The notes: a model not told the origin generated them from the letters alone. Positions 11,923-23,362 are shown, numbered from the stretch's first letter. The stretch is 64,000 bases of DNA from Sordaria brevicollis (GCA_033439795.1 JAUTDP010000004.1:3968001-4032000); one strand, 5' to 3'. A program made the numbers and translations.

Positions 11923-14722
11923 TCACTTCTTCTTCTTCTCCCCAGCCGCTCTGATTCCCTCCGCTTGCGTCTCAATAACCTTCCAGCCATCCGCGTTACC
12001 CTCGCCCTTTGCAGCGCTCGCATACGCCTCGTCGCTCCGATCGCACAACACCCTCAAATCCTCCTCACTCAGAATCTCCTTGTCGCCGCTGAACTTGTAC
12101 ACCTGCCCATCCTTGAGCAACAGCGCTCGTAGTGTTTCCCGATCCAGGTCGTCCTCACGGAGATCGAGCTTCTGGCCCATGGTCTTGAAACCACCCTTCC
12201 TGATTACCAGCTTCTCGAGACGGCGCTTGGCATCCGCGCTCATGAGCAGCTCTTCCTCTACCGTGCCCTTGGTGGCCAGTCGGTACACCACTACGGGCCG
12301 CGTCTGTCCGATGCGGTGGCACCGGTCCTGTGCCTGCAGGTCCTGCTGCGGGTTCCAATCACTGTCGAAGAGGATCACGGTGTCGGCGCTGGCGAGGTTG
12401 ATGCCCTGCCCGCCCGCACGGGTGGAGAGCAGGAAGATCTTGACGTCGGGGTCAGTGTTGAACTGCTCGATCTGCGCGCGTCGATCGTCCTGGGCGACGC
12501 CGCCGTCAATGCGGCAGACGTTCCAGGAGCGCAACTCGCGGCAGTAGTCTTCGAGGATGTCGAGTTGCGTCTTGAACTGCGAGAAGATGAGGACCTTGTG
12601 CCCCCGCTCGAACAGGGCGGGGAGGAGTCGGTCCAGCAAGAGCATCTTTCCGGAGGCAGTGACGATGCTCTCGTCGATAGGCTGATCCGAGCTAGACCAC
12701 GGATTGTAGAAATTATGTGGGCTGTTGCAGACGAGGCGGAGCTGGAGGAGCGGGTTGCCGAGCTTCTTGTTGGAAATCTCTTTCTTGGCTAGGTCGAGCG
12801 TCTGGGCGCGCTCGATCTCCTCGGCGTCGAGAAGGGTTTCAACGTCTTGAACCTCGTCTTCCACGGCGGCCTCCTTGGCCAACTTCTCTTCGAACTCGTC
12901 GTCATCGAGCTGTTCCTCGTCGGAGTCGGCTTCTTTGTATGATTTTCTACCTCGCCGGGGCCGACCACGAGTGCTAACGGGCGTGGACTGGCCACTTGAC
13001 TTTGCGCTTTTGGGTGCTGGGGTCTCCGCTACCGGAGCAGCAGCCTTCCTCTTTGTGCCGGCCTTGGTCGCCTTGACTGGTGTTGTCTCTTCAGCAGGAG
13101 CTTCCACCACAGGAGGTGGGTTCTTGCGTGGACGTCCCCGTGTCCGTTTGCCCATCATCATAGCGAAAGCATTCTTGGCCAGCGGGCTTGGCTCTTCGTC
13201 TTTGAGCGTGAGTGCACCAGTCTTGGTTGTAAAACTACCAGACTCGCTGATGGTGTCAGGCTCCGTTGTTATGCTGTTCGCCTTGGAAGAGCGAGGAGTG
13301 CTTCTCCGTGACGATGCGGCACTGGCTACGGTACCAATCAGGCGCTCAACAACCTTACTCTCCAAGTACGACCGCGTATCGATGTTCTTGTCGTTGATAA
13401 CATTGTACAGGTCGGTCTGCTCCTTGGTCATGGGTGCGTAGAGAACGTATTCGCGCTTCTTGGGCAGGTACTTGGCGACATCGGACTTTACTCGTCGCAG
13501 AAGCAAGGGCTGAAGTACAACGTGCATCTTCTTGACGAGTTCCTGTTTCGTCTTGTCGGCAATGAACTCCTCCGTTCCTTCCTCGTCTTCGAGATCGCTG
13601 AAGTCGAACCAACTTTCAAAGGCCTCCCAATCTCTAAAGATTTTGGGTAGCAGAAAGTTTAGAAGAGACCAGAGCTCTTTCAGATTATTCTGCAGCGGAG
13701 TTCCTGTGATCAAAAGACGAGTGGCCGAGGTGAATGTCTTCAGTTCTCTAAAGAGCTTGGAGTCAAAGTTCTTCATTCGGTGGCCCTCGTCAATGATGAT
13801 AAACTCCCAGTTGATCCTGGATAAGTTGGCGCGATCCTTGAGGACCATCTCGTACGTTGTACAAACTACCGGAAACTTTTCTGTAGGTCTGCCGCCCTGG
13901 AGATGGCGCATGATCTTGGTCTTGAAGATGTCCTGACGCTGTTGAGGAGTGCCATGATACATGACGACGGGGATTGAAGGGACCCAGCGGTGGAATTCCT
14001 CAAGCCAGTTGGACAAGGTGCTGAGGGGGGCAACGATAAGGTGAGGTCCTAGGTAGTTCTCTTGCTCTCGTAAAAGGGCTATTAGGGAGATGGTCTGGAT
14101 GGTTTTGCCTGTATTGTTATGGATGCAGCTGTTAGCCCAGACACCGAAACCAAATCTGAAGAGATCTGATGCTCAACGTACCCAATCCCATTTCGTCAGC
14201 CAGAATGCCTGACATGCCCTGGACGCAAATCTCATACATCCATGTCAATCCCTCCAGTTGGTAGTCCCTCATGGTACCGCCGACAACACACTTGGGCTGC
14301 TTTGCCATGGTCAAGTCATGTTCGCCAAGGGTCTTTCCATCCAAACCCGTGCCGACTCGACCAAGGACCTTTGTCTTGTTAGTCAGGATGCTGCTGAAGG
14401 CAGCACTCTGGGCAAGAAGCTGATCGAGATCCTTCGCCTTTGCATCGCGCTCCTCCTTGCTCAGGACCCTCTTCTTCCACTTCCTTTTACGCTTTTCCTC
14501 TGCCTTTTCGTTTTCCACGCGAGCCTTTTCCTCCTCCTCGGCAAGCCTTTGCTCGGCACGCAACTTTGTGTAGCTCATCTTTGAGTCGTCAACTTTCTCT
14601 GATTGTTCGGTTGGCGGCTTTTCCGGCGGAGGAGACGAAGGTGCGCTAGTGGGTAGTCGGGACGGAGCGCCTGAGCTACCAGAGTCGCGATCGGACGACG
14701 TTGTTGAAGATGTGGCCGGCAT
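11923..14722 (-). CDS. mus-30: SNF2-family chromatin remodeller, LSH/DDM1/IRC5 type (908 aa)
   Basis: ATP-dependent nucleosome remodeller; the LSH/DDM1 homolog of Neurospora is MUS-30, needed for DNA-damage resistance and genome stability. Exon 1 is 14182-14722 and exon 2 is 11923-14108, with a 73-nt intron that splits the Walker A motif DEMGLGKT (about residue 180). Order: acidic, Ser-rich N-terminus; Lys/Glu-rich coiled coil (about 60-110); SNF2 ATPase lobe with DEGH (about 287) and ITGTPLQNN; a long insert of about 170 residues between the lobes with two AT-hooks (RGRPRK near 505 and RGRPRRG near 561) and an acidic stretch; helicase-C lobe with LLSTRAGGQGINL and DRCHRIGQ; basic end in KKKK. 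LSH-type proteins lack bromo- or SANT domains, and none are seen here. The ortholog call is strong; the AT-hook role is inferred. Confidence 0.93.
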
Positions 14723-15875
14723 GGTTCAAGGGTCTTTGTCGGGCGTGTACCTTGATGGCCGAGTGGGTTTCTGCCGACTTGGAAATGTTCGGGATCTGTG
14801 GAGAGCACCTCTTCAAGTCCAGCAAAAACGGAGAGGGAAGACGAAAGAAAAGACAGAAACTTTTGTGTGCCACCCGAGAATTGAGAAAAAAAGAAGCAAA
14901 AACAGTTTTCAGTCTTTGTTGTGGTTGATTCTTCGCCACACAAAGAACAAACGGAAGGGAGATCAAGAGAGACTGAGGGTCGAGGATTGAAAAGCAAGGG
15001 ATTGGAAAATGGATCGCTCAATTGGGACCACGGAAAAGCCTGGAGGTTTGACGGATCCAGAGAAAGAGCCTCATCGCCAAATATTTGAGGAGGTACTCTG
15101 GAAGGTGACCGTGGGAGGCAATTGACGGTCGAATCGGGGCCAAGGCGAATTGATTTGTCAATTAAAAAGAAACGCGACGATCGACGCGATTGGAATGGAA
15201 CAAGAGCATCGCGACGCGACACTGGTGGCACAAGATGCCACGACGTCACGAGGTCCAGGCAGACATGGCCAGTGCGCACGGGCCACTCATTTCTCACCAC
15301 CATGAGAATAGGTACACAGTACAGCGTTGAGTTGTGAGAGAGCCTCATCAGGTACAAGACCGATGAGATGAAGTGTGTGATACCGGAAGATTGGTGAGAA
15401 GAAGGGGTGAGAAAAAGACTTCATGTTCAAAACTAAACAGCTTGGAACCTGGCTGCCACACCAAAACCCGCATTGCTTCACGACAGAGGTAATGCCATGT
15501 ACTTCTGGCATAAGCGTTTAGGACATGCAGCGCATCAGGTACCATTTCGCCTGAAGGCCCGAAGCTTGCCACAGCACGGGCCTCCCTGCCGCAGAGCTGC
15601 CCCTCGTCCCATCTGATTTGACTCAAACTCCATTGAGAAAGTGGCAGATGCCCCGCAATTGGGATTTCTGAAGGGAAGTTTCCAAAATTATTGCTTTATC
15701 CAAACTCTCAACCTTCCAACACAGTACGACTGTATAACACTTCCAATATCTGGGAGTAACATCACGACATCTCTTCAAGCTGTTTCCCCTCCGGTTCTCC
15801 CGTCCCGCTCTCCGCAGCGTCTTTTCGCGCCAGTTCGTCTCGCCGACTTCCATCTCGCTGTCCAACTCGCGCATC
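14723..15875. other. divergent promoter region between mus-30 and the Arc1-like gene
   Basis: This spacer of 1.15 kb separates the 5' ends of mus-30 (minus) and the Arc1-like gene (plus), so it should hold both promoters. The last 150 bases before 15876 are pyrimidine-rich, as is common in fungal 5' leaders of highly expressed genes. Open frames here overlap each other and show no domain. Confidence 0.5.
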
Positions 15876-17141
15876 ATGGCTGCCCTCGACACGTACAAGT
15901 ACACTCCCGCTGAGGAGAAGGAGGTCCAGCAATGGATCCAGAAGGCCGACACCATCAAGGCATCTGACGACAAGCAGTCCGTCCTCGACGCCCTCAACGC
16001 CGACCTCGCGACCCGCACCACCGTCCTCGGCACCAAGCCCTCCAAGGCCGACATCGCCATCTACGAGGCCGTCGCCCCCCTCGTCAAGGCCTGGTCTCCC
16101 GAGGAGCGCACCGGCCAGCAGGGCCGCCCCAACATTGTCCGTCTCGTCGACTTTGTCCAGAACAGCCCCCTCTTTGGCCTTAACGTTGCCGACGCCGACA
16201 AGATCGCCATCGACACCGACGAGATCCTCTACGTCAAGCCTCCCGTCGACGCCAAGGCCGAGAAGGAGCGCCTGAAGAAGGAGAAGGCCGCCGCCGCTGC
16301 CGCCGCTCAGGCTGCCGCTGCCGCCGTCCAGGGCGCCGCCGCCACCGTTGTCGACCGCACCAAGGAGGCCGCTGCCGCCGTCGCCCAGAAGGCCGTCGAG
16401 GTCAAGGACCAGGTTGTCCAGGCCGCTTCCGACGCCGTCCCTGCCGCCGCCGCCGCCGCTCAGCCCAAGAAGGAGAAGAAGGAGAAGAAGGTCAACGAGA
16501 ACCGCCGCCCCAAGGCCGCTCCTCCCCCGCCCGCGCCCCTCTCCCCGGGCCTCATCGACCTCCGCGTCGGCCACATTCTCAAGGCCATCAAGCACCCCGA
16601 AGCCGACTCGCTCTACGTTTCCACCATCGCCGTCGGCGACAAGCCCGGCACCGAAGACACGGCCGAGTACGAGGGTCAGGTGTGCCGCACCGTCTGCTCC
16701 GGTCTCAACGGCCTCGTCCCCCTCGAGGAGATGCAGGGCCGCAAGGTCGTTGTCGTCTGCAACCTCAAGCCCGTCAAGATGCGCGGCATCAAGTCGTGCG
16801 CCATGGTTCTTGCCGCTTCCCCCAAGCCCCAAGAGGGCGTCGAGGACGACCACAAGGGTCCCGTCGAGCTGGTCAACCCTCCCGCCGACGCCAAGGCCGG
16901 CGAGAAGGTTTACTTTGAGGGCTTCAACGCCGAGCCCGAGAAGGTGCTCAACCCCAAGAAGAAGATCTGGGAGACCTTCCAGCCGGGCTTCACCACCACG
17001 GATGCGCTCGAGGTCGCGTTCGATGTTGATGTGTGCAAGGATGTCAAGGATTTGGAGGGCAAGAGCGGCATTGCCAAGTTGGTGACTGCCAGCGGCGGTG
17101 TCTGCACTGTTCCTAGCTTGGCCAAGGCCCAGGTTAGGTAA
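15876..17141 (+). CDS. arc1: Arc1/p43-like tRNA-binding aminoacyl-tRNA synthetase cofactor (421 aa)
   Basis: Intronless gene. Cytosolic cofactor that gathers tRNA and synthetases (MetRS and GluRS in yeast) and improves aminoacylation. Residues 1-120 form a GST-C-like helical domain as in Arc1 N-termini. Residues about 125-215 are a low-complexity Ala/Lys/Val linker (runs of Ala, then KKEKKEKK), which would bind tRNA electrostatically. Residues about 225-421 are an EMAP-II/OB-fold tRNA-binding domain, with LIDLRVGHILKAIKHPEADS at its start and NLKPVKMRGIKSCAMVLAAS in the middle. Codon use is strongly C-ending, as expected for an abundantly translated protein. The start sits in a good context (CATCATGGC). 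The EMAP-II domain is unmistakable; the alternative is another EMAP-II-type protein, but length and order fit Arc1. Confidence 0.9.
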   Translation: MAALDTYKYTPAEEKEVQQWIQKADTIKASDDKQSVLDALNADLATRTTVLGTKPSKADIAIYEAVAPLVKAWSPEERTGQQGRPNIVRLVDFVQNSPLFGLNVADADKIAIDTDEILYVKPPVDAKAEKERLKKEKAAAAAAAQAAAAAVQGAAATVVDRTKEAAAAVAQKAVEVKDQVVQAASDAVPAAAAAAQPKKEKKEKKVNENRRPKAAPPPPAPLSPGLIDLRVGHILKAIKHPEADSLYVSTIAVGDKPGTEDTAEYEGQVCRTVCSGLNGLVPLEEMQGRKVVVVCNLKPVKMRGIKSCAMVLAASPKPQEGVEDDHKGPVELVNPPADAKAGEKVYFEGFNAEPEKVLNPKKKIWETFQPGFTTTDALEVAFDVDVCKDVKDLEGKSGIAKLVTASGGVCTVPSLAKAQVR

Positions 17142-17931
17142 AACCTTTTTGTTTTGTTGTTGTTTGGGATGATTGGCGTACGAAGCAAAAAGTTTTTGGT
17201 ATGATAGAATAGAATGAATGAAAAATTTGCTCAGAGTCATTGCGTGTAGTCTTGAAGGCTTTGACTGTTACATTTCATATGTTCAACTACGTCCCGTCAC
17301 CCTTTTGGCGGTCTTCCTTGCAGAGGTGAGTCGTTGGATGAACAATGGCTTGCTCAGAAACGCATAGCACTCGTGGCTGTCCGAGCACACCAATGGTGTG
17401 AATGGCCGACTCTGTGTCCGGTTTTTGTAACTGAGTGTGTAATTTTGGCGGATACAGTCACGGTGATCTCGGAGTCTGGGGGAACGAATGGAAAGGAACG
17501 GACATCATGAACAACTTCTGAGGGGTCAACTGAGTGAGAAACACAAGATTCCACACACATCACATCATCGTCCGACAAGCATGAGAAGAGTTGTTATGTA
17601 TGGTGGTATGTCCAAACAATGAATGACAGGTAATGCTAATGATAATATGGTACACAAGAAAGCCAACTCTCCCCCTGTCAACAATCACACCTCTTTCGAT
17701 ACATATCCAGCCCATTTTATTTTTCTCTTCGCAAACGCCCAAAATGCCACCAACTTCATACATGCGTGTGTCGACATCTATGTATATACAGCAGCAGCAG
17801 CAACAGCAAAGTACTCCAGAAACGCCGGCCCATGGATCGCTTTTTGATATCGAACATCCTCCTCCTTCACATCTCCACCAGTCAAGTCAGTCTTGCCTGC
17901 CGACAAGCAACAGACGCTTCGCCTCTCCCGT
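17142..17931. other. convergent 3' spacer between Arc1-like gene and cyt-5
   Basis: About 790 bases between two genes that converge here, so both 3' untranslated regions lie in it. A short CAG/CAA-rich stretch occurs around 17790-17812. No coding signal is convincing. Confidence 0.5.
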
Positions 17932-20900
17932 TTAGGAGAAGAAGTACGTGCTGTCCTTCAGTTCCCGGACATCAAAGTCGCCCTTCGCCGGAATTGCTGG
18001 GAAGGTCAAGGGAAGCCAGATGGTGAAATAGGGCTTGAACTTGGGCGTGCCAGCCCCAAGGGCCTTCTTTTGTCTCCTCTGCGCGAGGGCGAAGTGGTTA
18101 GTGTTCCTCAGCTCCTCCAGAGTTTCCGTCTCGTTGTCGACCTCATCTTCGTGCTCGACTGCTTCCTCGCCGCCATCTTCTTCACCCATCATCTCCTCGT
18201 CCATTTCCTGTGCGCTGGCAGCCTTCTTCTCTTCAGAACCACTGGAGATGTTGCCAATAGTAACCTCCTTCAGGTCCTCGGGGACAGTGAGATCCTGGTC
18301 GCTCGAATAAAGCTCGTAGATGCTGGCCGGCGTGACCATCTTCTTGCCCCTCTCAACGTCTTCGGGGTTTGATGAGCGAAGAAGTTCTTGACGTTCCTTC
18401 TCCAAAAGCAGCTCCTTCTTGGGCCCAAGCTTATGCATCGCGCGCCACCTGGAAATCTCCTGTCCCGGTTTCGAGGAGGCCTCGATCTTGGCCAGGTAAA
18501 TCGAGTTCTTGTACCGAGCCTGGAACTCTGCAGCCAACCGACCAATGACATCCTCACTGTGAATCCGGATGAAAGAATCGCGAATGACGCCGTTCATAGA
18601 GTCGACATCGGCGGCGTGAGTCCAGAACGAGTCATGGACAGCGGCAAAGGTAAGTCCCAGTTCGTCGCACTGCAGCGCGGACAAAAGCATGTGGCTGGCG
18701 TCGAGCGAGTGGATGAAGTTGGGTGGGAAAGCCTGTAGCTGTTTCCTCCGGTTGACGGGATCAGATCTCTCAGGGATCGTCATAACGAGATCCTGCATGC
18801 ATGTCGAGACGGTCTTGGTCCCGTGTTTCCTGTAAGGCTGAACGACCGGCATCCGCAAGGGCGTTGTCCAGATGATGGTTGACTGGAAATTGTTGAGAAT
18901 CTCGTCACTCTTGAGAGTGACAGACTTCTTGGTCTTGCCAGTAAGCGTTACGTCCGCATCAGTTGTCCCGTTCAGGTTAGGAAATCGTTCGTTTCTTTCA
19001 AACTCCTCAAGCTGCTCCGGCGTCAAGGCGCGGCAGACCCGGCCGCCAATTTCTCCAAGCCAGCTCTGAATGTCGTGAGCGCCCTTGAACATGGTGGACA
19101 TTGCCTTGAAGATGTGCTGCGTCACGTACGAGGCTATGAGAGGGCTTTCTATCCCCGACTCAGCCTCTATGTTCGGATATGCCGCGTCGATCTGCTTTTG
19201 AACCTGTTTCTTCGCGCCCACATACGTAACGCCATAAACGTTGGTCATGACGGTTTGCTTCACCACCTTGCGAGTAATCTTGCCATTGATGGCTTTGGCA
19301 AACTCGTTTCCCTTGGCGAGATCCTCCTCAATACCCTTGATGACCAACTTGGCAACGGCCGAGTAGACATCGGCAGGACGGTCTCCGGGTATCAGGTTGA
19401 CTTGCTGTGCACCCCATGTGTCACCACCGAGAGCGGCGTAATGTTGCAGTCCGTTGCAGGTTCCGTCTTGGTGAATCGGGAGATGAGACACATATTGCGT
19501 GGGATCCTCCAGGTCAAGTGCCGCCTTGAGCTCGAAGCACGTGGCAAGGCATTGCCACGGATCCTCGGCCTTGAGCCACCACTGGTTACCATTCAGCGGG
19601 TTTTCCACCGAGTCGCGAATGTTCTCGACGTTCTCATCGGCAAAGTCCTGACGTTCTTGCAAACTAGCCTTGTCGAAGCCGTAAACGTTGGCCAGGTGAA
19701 CCTTGAGCCAGCGCAAACCGCTCTCTCCCAAGGGCTTACCCTTTGCAAAAAGCATCAAGCCACGGACATGGTCAGCGCCCATATGATTGAGGTAAGGGGG
19801 GATAGGATAAGCGCGTCCACGGAAATCAACGTTGTGCGGGAAGTAGAAAGTCTGATCGCGGTACGCCCTGGCGATTTCCAGCTGGAAGTTCATGAAGCAA
19901 CGCTGTGAATGCAGGCCCGATCGCTCGTTTTCAACAGCCTTGACTTCCTTGAGCCATGCACGCTTGACAGACGGGTCGTCGGTGGCTTCAGGCTCAGGGG
20001 GTAGGTCAAAGACAGGGTTAAGAGGGGGGATGTTCGCGATGGGCTGGCCAGAGTTCCAGACCTCCAGCATAACCTTGAAGACCGAAGAGTTTACCTTCCA
20101 GCCTGTCTTGCCCAAGACATCGAGGCCTTTGAGGACCTGATCCATGTCACCGCGAGCGATGGCCGCTTCAGTATAGAGTTTCTGCTCCCTCTCACCGTTC
20201 TTAAGCCGAAGCACTGGGGTCTTGGTCTCAAGGTAGGCACCCTTCTCAAACGACACCCAGGGGTCCGGTGTGGTGACCATGGGAAGATGACGGGCAAGGA
20301 AATCGGGCACAGGTTCTCGAGCCAAAAGGTCGACGACGGCTTTGTTGGGAACGATGGTTCCAACCTTCTTGCCTTTCCTGAGCTGCATGACGTGGGAGAA
20401 TGCGGGCTGGTTTTGAGTGATGAGGGTTTTGGTCGCAGGATCCTCGCGGACAAGCTGGATCTTTGCCGTATCGAGAAGGGCGGACAGCAGGGCAGCGCCA
20501 ACCTTTGTTCGGATCAAAGTCGTCCAGGCCTCATCCTCCATAACGACGTCGACGTCGGAGTCAGCAGCCAAGTCAGCAGCAGCATGGGAGTTCTTGAATC
20601 GCAGAACCGAGCGGGGGAGGTGCTGCTTGGACTTGGCCTTGCGGAGTTTGTACTTGTTGGCCAACGCTTCAACCTTTTGTACCTTGATGTCTTCTTCGGC
20701 AAATTTGGCGATATGGGTGATGAGACCGGAGAGGGTGGAGCCCTTGTGCGCACCGCCCATGGCGAGCGAGCTAAGAGTGCTGATGATGGTGACCGCAGCT
20801 AAGCGTTCAGGGTTGGATTGTCTGATAAAGGGACCGTAGATGCAGCGATCCAGGTCGTCTTTGGTTTTCTTGGGCGCCTGCTCAGACTTTTCAACCTCCT

Positions 20901-22131
20901 CGAGCATCGTTCGCAGACGACTTTCGAGGGCCTTTTGCCACTGGTAGAGCCTCGAATTGAGGGATGGAGTATCGAGGGTTGTGTTCAGTCCCATTTTCTG
21001 AAGGGATTCGTTCTCCTCTCGCCAGCGTGCCAAGGAAGCATCAACGCAGTCCCTTTCCAACTTGGACTGGATCTCCCTCTGTTGGGAAAGGGGCAATGTT
21101 GAGATGTCGAAGCCGTCTGGGATCCCCTGGAACATGCTAATGGTCTTCTTGACAAACTGGAGACCGTAGCCCTTTTGCGGAGTGCCAAGAACTTCGGGAA
21201 TGGCAGAGGTTTCGATCGAATTGAGCAAGTGCTGAGGGAGTTCCTCAGATTGCCCAGAGGTTGTCTCTTGTTGCTGTTGCAGCTGTTGCATCGCAAATGT
21301 TTCGGGATCTACGTTGTCGGGCATGTTGTACTTGGGGCACAGCTCGGCGACCTTGGTCAGTTCCTCGTATGTCAGAATTTCGGTGTTGAAGACGGTCTCA
21401 AGAGCGGTTTGTGCGGGCAGCAGGCTCAAGTATCTGTCGACATAAAGTTGCATCTTGGCTGGATTGGTGGAGGTAAGAGATGCCTTGAGAAGCAAAGCGA
21501 CGGTCTCGCCACCAACGTGAACGTCTCTACCGCCGCTGATCATGGTCTCGAAGGACTTGTGGATGTCATCGGCCTTGATGGCCCCAGGCTCTTCTAGGAG
21601 CTGGCACACCTTGGCATCAAGATACTGGTTGTAGAGATCCAGATACTCGGATGAGGGCAAAACGTCCATGACAGCGAGGCGCTTAAGAACCTGGGCCGCT
21701 CGCTCAAGGCGTCCAACCTGAAGACAGGCCTCAAAGACCAAGAACATCTCGTTGACGTCTCCAGGAATGCCATGGAAGTTGATGCGCGTCTTTGCATAAT
21801 GAGCAGTATTGTCCCGAACCTTCAACGGGGCCTGTGGAGAAAAGCTCCGCAGTTCGTACAAGGGCGTTGTCGCAGTTTGGGCGGGTTCGTCTAATACGGT
21901 GGCGAGATGGCGCTCAAAGCCGACCGTCGCTCGGGGTGCAGGCTGTCTCTTGAGAGGGCTCGGTTGCTGGGTGGTGATGGTGGACAACAACCTATGGGTT
22001 GCGGCCAGAGAGGCCCGGGCTCCAAGAGAAGGCGAGCATCTGGGAAGGAGTCTGCCTGAGCCAGCCGAGACGAGGCGGTTGATATGGGGGGTTCGGGTGG
22101 CCGAAGCCGTTCGAGGAAGCATCTTTTTCAA
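17932..22131 (-). CDS. cyt-5: mitochondrial DNA-directed RNA polymerase, T7-like (1399 aa)
   Basis: Single-subunit polymerase that transcribes mitochondrial DNA in the matrix. The first 60 or so residues are rich in Arg, Ser, Thr and Ala with almost no acid, as in a mitochondrial presequence. A helical N-terminal region (about 90-300) precedes the T7-type core. Catalytic landmarks are all present: motif A HQDGTCNGLQHYAALGGD, motif B KVVKQTVMTNVYGVTYVGAK, and motif C VHDSFWTHAADVD with the second metal-binding Asp. A highly acidic insert (EMDEEMMGEEDGGEEAVEHE, near residue 1330) lies close to the C-terminus. The length fits Neurospora CYT-5. No intron is needed. The start at 22131 (MKKMLPRT) is used; the Met at 22122 is equally possible. 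It diverges from atp25, another mitochondrial factor. Confidence 0.95.
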   Translation of the reverse strand: MKKMLPRTASATRTPHINRLVSAGSGRLLPRCSPSLGARASLAATHRLLSTITTQQPSPLKRQPAPRATVGFERHLATVLDEPAQTATTPLYELRSFSPQAPLKVRDNTAHYAKTRINFHGIPGDVNEMFLVFEACLQVGRLERAAQVLKRLAVMDVLPSSEYLDLYNQYLDAKVCQLLEEPGAIKADDIHKSFETMISGGRDVHVGGETVALLLKASLTSTNPAKMQLYVDRYLSLLPAQTALETVFNTEILTYEELTKVAELCPKYNMPDNVDPETFAMQQLQQQQETTSGQSEELPQHLLNSIETSAIPEVLGTPQKGYGLQFVKKTISMFQGIPDGFDISTLPLSQQREIQSKLERDCVDASLARWREENESLQKMGLNTTLDTPSLNSRLYQWQKALESRLRTMLEEVEKSEQAPKKTKDDLDRCIYGPFIRQSNPERLAAVTIISTLSSLAMGGAHKGSTLSGLITHIAKFAEEDIKVQKVEALANKYKLRKAKSKQHLPRSVLRFKNSHAAADLAADSDVDVVMEDEAWTTLIRTKVGAALLSALLDTAKIQLVREDPATKTLITQNQPAFSHVMQLRKGKKVGTIVPNKAVVDLLAREPVPDFLARHLPMVTTPDPWVSFEKGAYLETKTPVLRLKNGEREQKLYTEAAIARGDMDQVLKGLDVLGKTGWKVNSSVFKVMLEVWNSGQPIANIPPLNPVFDLPPEPEATDDPSVKRAWLKEVKAVENERSGLHSQRCFMNFQLEIARAYRDQTFYFPHNVDFRGRAYPIPPYLNHMGADHVRGLMLFAKGKPLGESGLRWLKVHLANVYGFDKASLQERQDFADENVENIRDSVENPLNGNQWWLKAEDPWQCLATCFELKAALDLEDPTQYVSHLPIHQDGTCNGLQHYAALGGDTWGAQQVNLIPGDRPADVYSAVAKLVIKGIEEDLAKGNEFAKAINGKITRKVVKQTVMTNVYGVTYVGAKKQVQKQIDAAYPNIEAESGIESPLIASYVTQHIFKAMSTMFKGAHDIQSWLGEIGGRVCRALTPEQLEEFERNERFPNLNGTTDADVTLTGKTKKSVTLKSDEILNNFQSTIIWTTPLRMPVVQPYRKHGTKTVSTCMQDLVMTIPERSDPVNRRKQLQAFPPNFIHSLDASHMLLSALQCDELGLTFAAVHDSFWTHAADVDSMNGVIRDSFIRIHSEDVIGRLAAEFQARYKNSIYLAKIEASSKPGQEISRWRAMHKLGPKKELLLEKERQELLRSSNPEDVERGKKMVTPASIYELYSSDQDLTVPEDLKEVTIGNISSGSEEKKAASAQEMDEEMMGEEDGGEEAVEHEDEVDNETETLEELRNTNHFALAQRRQKKALGAGTPKFKPYFTIWLPLTFPAIPAKGDFDVRELKDSTYFFS

Positions 22132-23362
22132 GATGTCGAGGGTATCAAGGGCGTAAAGGATGTCGAGATAGTGAGACAGAGCTCAACAGAGCCGGAGAAG
22201 TAGTGAGAGGCGATGTGGGTGGTGGGTGGTCGAATCGGGATTAATAACACATTGGACGAGAAAGAGGAATGGACGAGAAGTAGGACAAGTCTGTCGAGCC
22301 AAAGACTATCGAATATTGTACAAGGCAATGCGGCAAATGAATGCGATTGCTGTCGGTCGTGATGGTGATGATGTCTCTCTTTCGAGGAGTTGGACGGCGG
22401 CAATACGTCGATGTCGAGAGAAGCCGTGTGGGAAGGAAGAGACTCTCTAAATGCCGTATACACAAAAATGACAAGAAGAAGCTCGAGAGAAAAAAAAAAA
22501 GACCGGCCGTGTTCTGTTTGCCGACTGGACTGATCTTCTTTACTTTCCGCTTCCTTCGCTGTCTTGCGTCGAGGGGAGGTGCAGCTGAAGTATGCTGAGT
22601 GCAGGTCGGGTGGCAGACGAAGATGAAGAAGACCTGAGGGCAGTGAGGTCGAATGGTCTGGTGTGGTAAAAGATAAGACGAATGCTCGCAGGCGATAGGA
22701 TTTGCTATGGGGACCCTCCCCAAATTTTTTGATACCGCCCGAGCCACCGAAGCCGATGGCCACCTTGGCGTGCTGGCCCACACTGGGCGGCAGCCGGAGT
22801 CGTTAAGGTCGTCCCATCACACCCCACCCATCCTGGGCTGTGGCCTGTGCTTTTGCTTAACAGTGGCCTTGACGAAAATTCCATCTCAATGATACGAAAA
22901 GTTGATTGGCCAATCTGACTTTTCACTTACACGGCCGACGGTCCACCCCGCCTTCCGACCCACATCTTCCGTCTCGACCCTGAGCGTTGCACCAATTAGA
23001 GACCAGAGTAGAGTTACCAGAAGCTCCACGGATTCGCAGGCGACCAGAACATGCTCGATCGCTTTGAATCATTTCTCCATCCATCCCACCTTGCAGTGGC
23101 CATACGTACCTATCCACTACAATTCCACCTGAAAGTACTTTCTTTTCTTCCAACCTCCTGGTGCTTTGAATACATACCCTGACGTCTTATCCGAGCATCA
23201 ACACTTTGGGACAGTCCGGATCAACACATCTCGTCAATTCTCTCTCCACCACATCAACACGACAGTCCTCGATAAGGCCCGAGAGAGACTCCCAGCTTGT
23301 AGTTTGCCTCCTCACGCTACCCTGTCGACGGCCATCCCACACGACACGCGATACGAGCAACC
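22132..23362. promoter_or_regulatory. divergent promoter of cyt-5 and atp25
   Basis: The 1.2 kb between the start codons of two genes for mitochondrial gene expression must hold both promoters. A palindromic double CCAAT box (ATTGGCCAAT) lies at 22905-22914, near the middle. CCAAT boxes are the binding site of the Hap2/3/5 (CBF/NF-Y) complex, which in fungi often controls respiratory genes. The 5' leader in front of atp25 is long and pyrimidine-rich. That this site drives both genes is inference. Confidence 0.5.

Noticed and set aside
15762..17240. 492-codon minus-strand open frame opposite the Arc1-like gene
   Set aside because: Leu/Gly/Asp-repeat composition is the antisense shadow of the C-ending codons of the Arc1-like gene on the plus strand.
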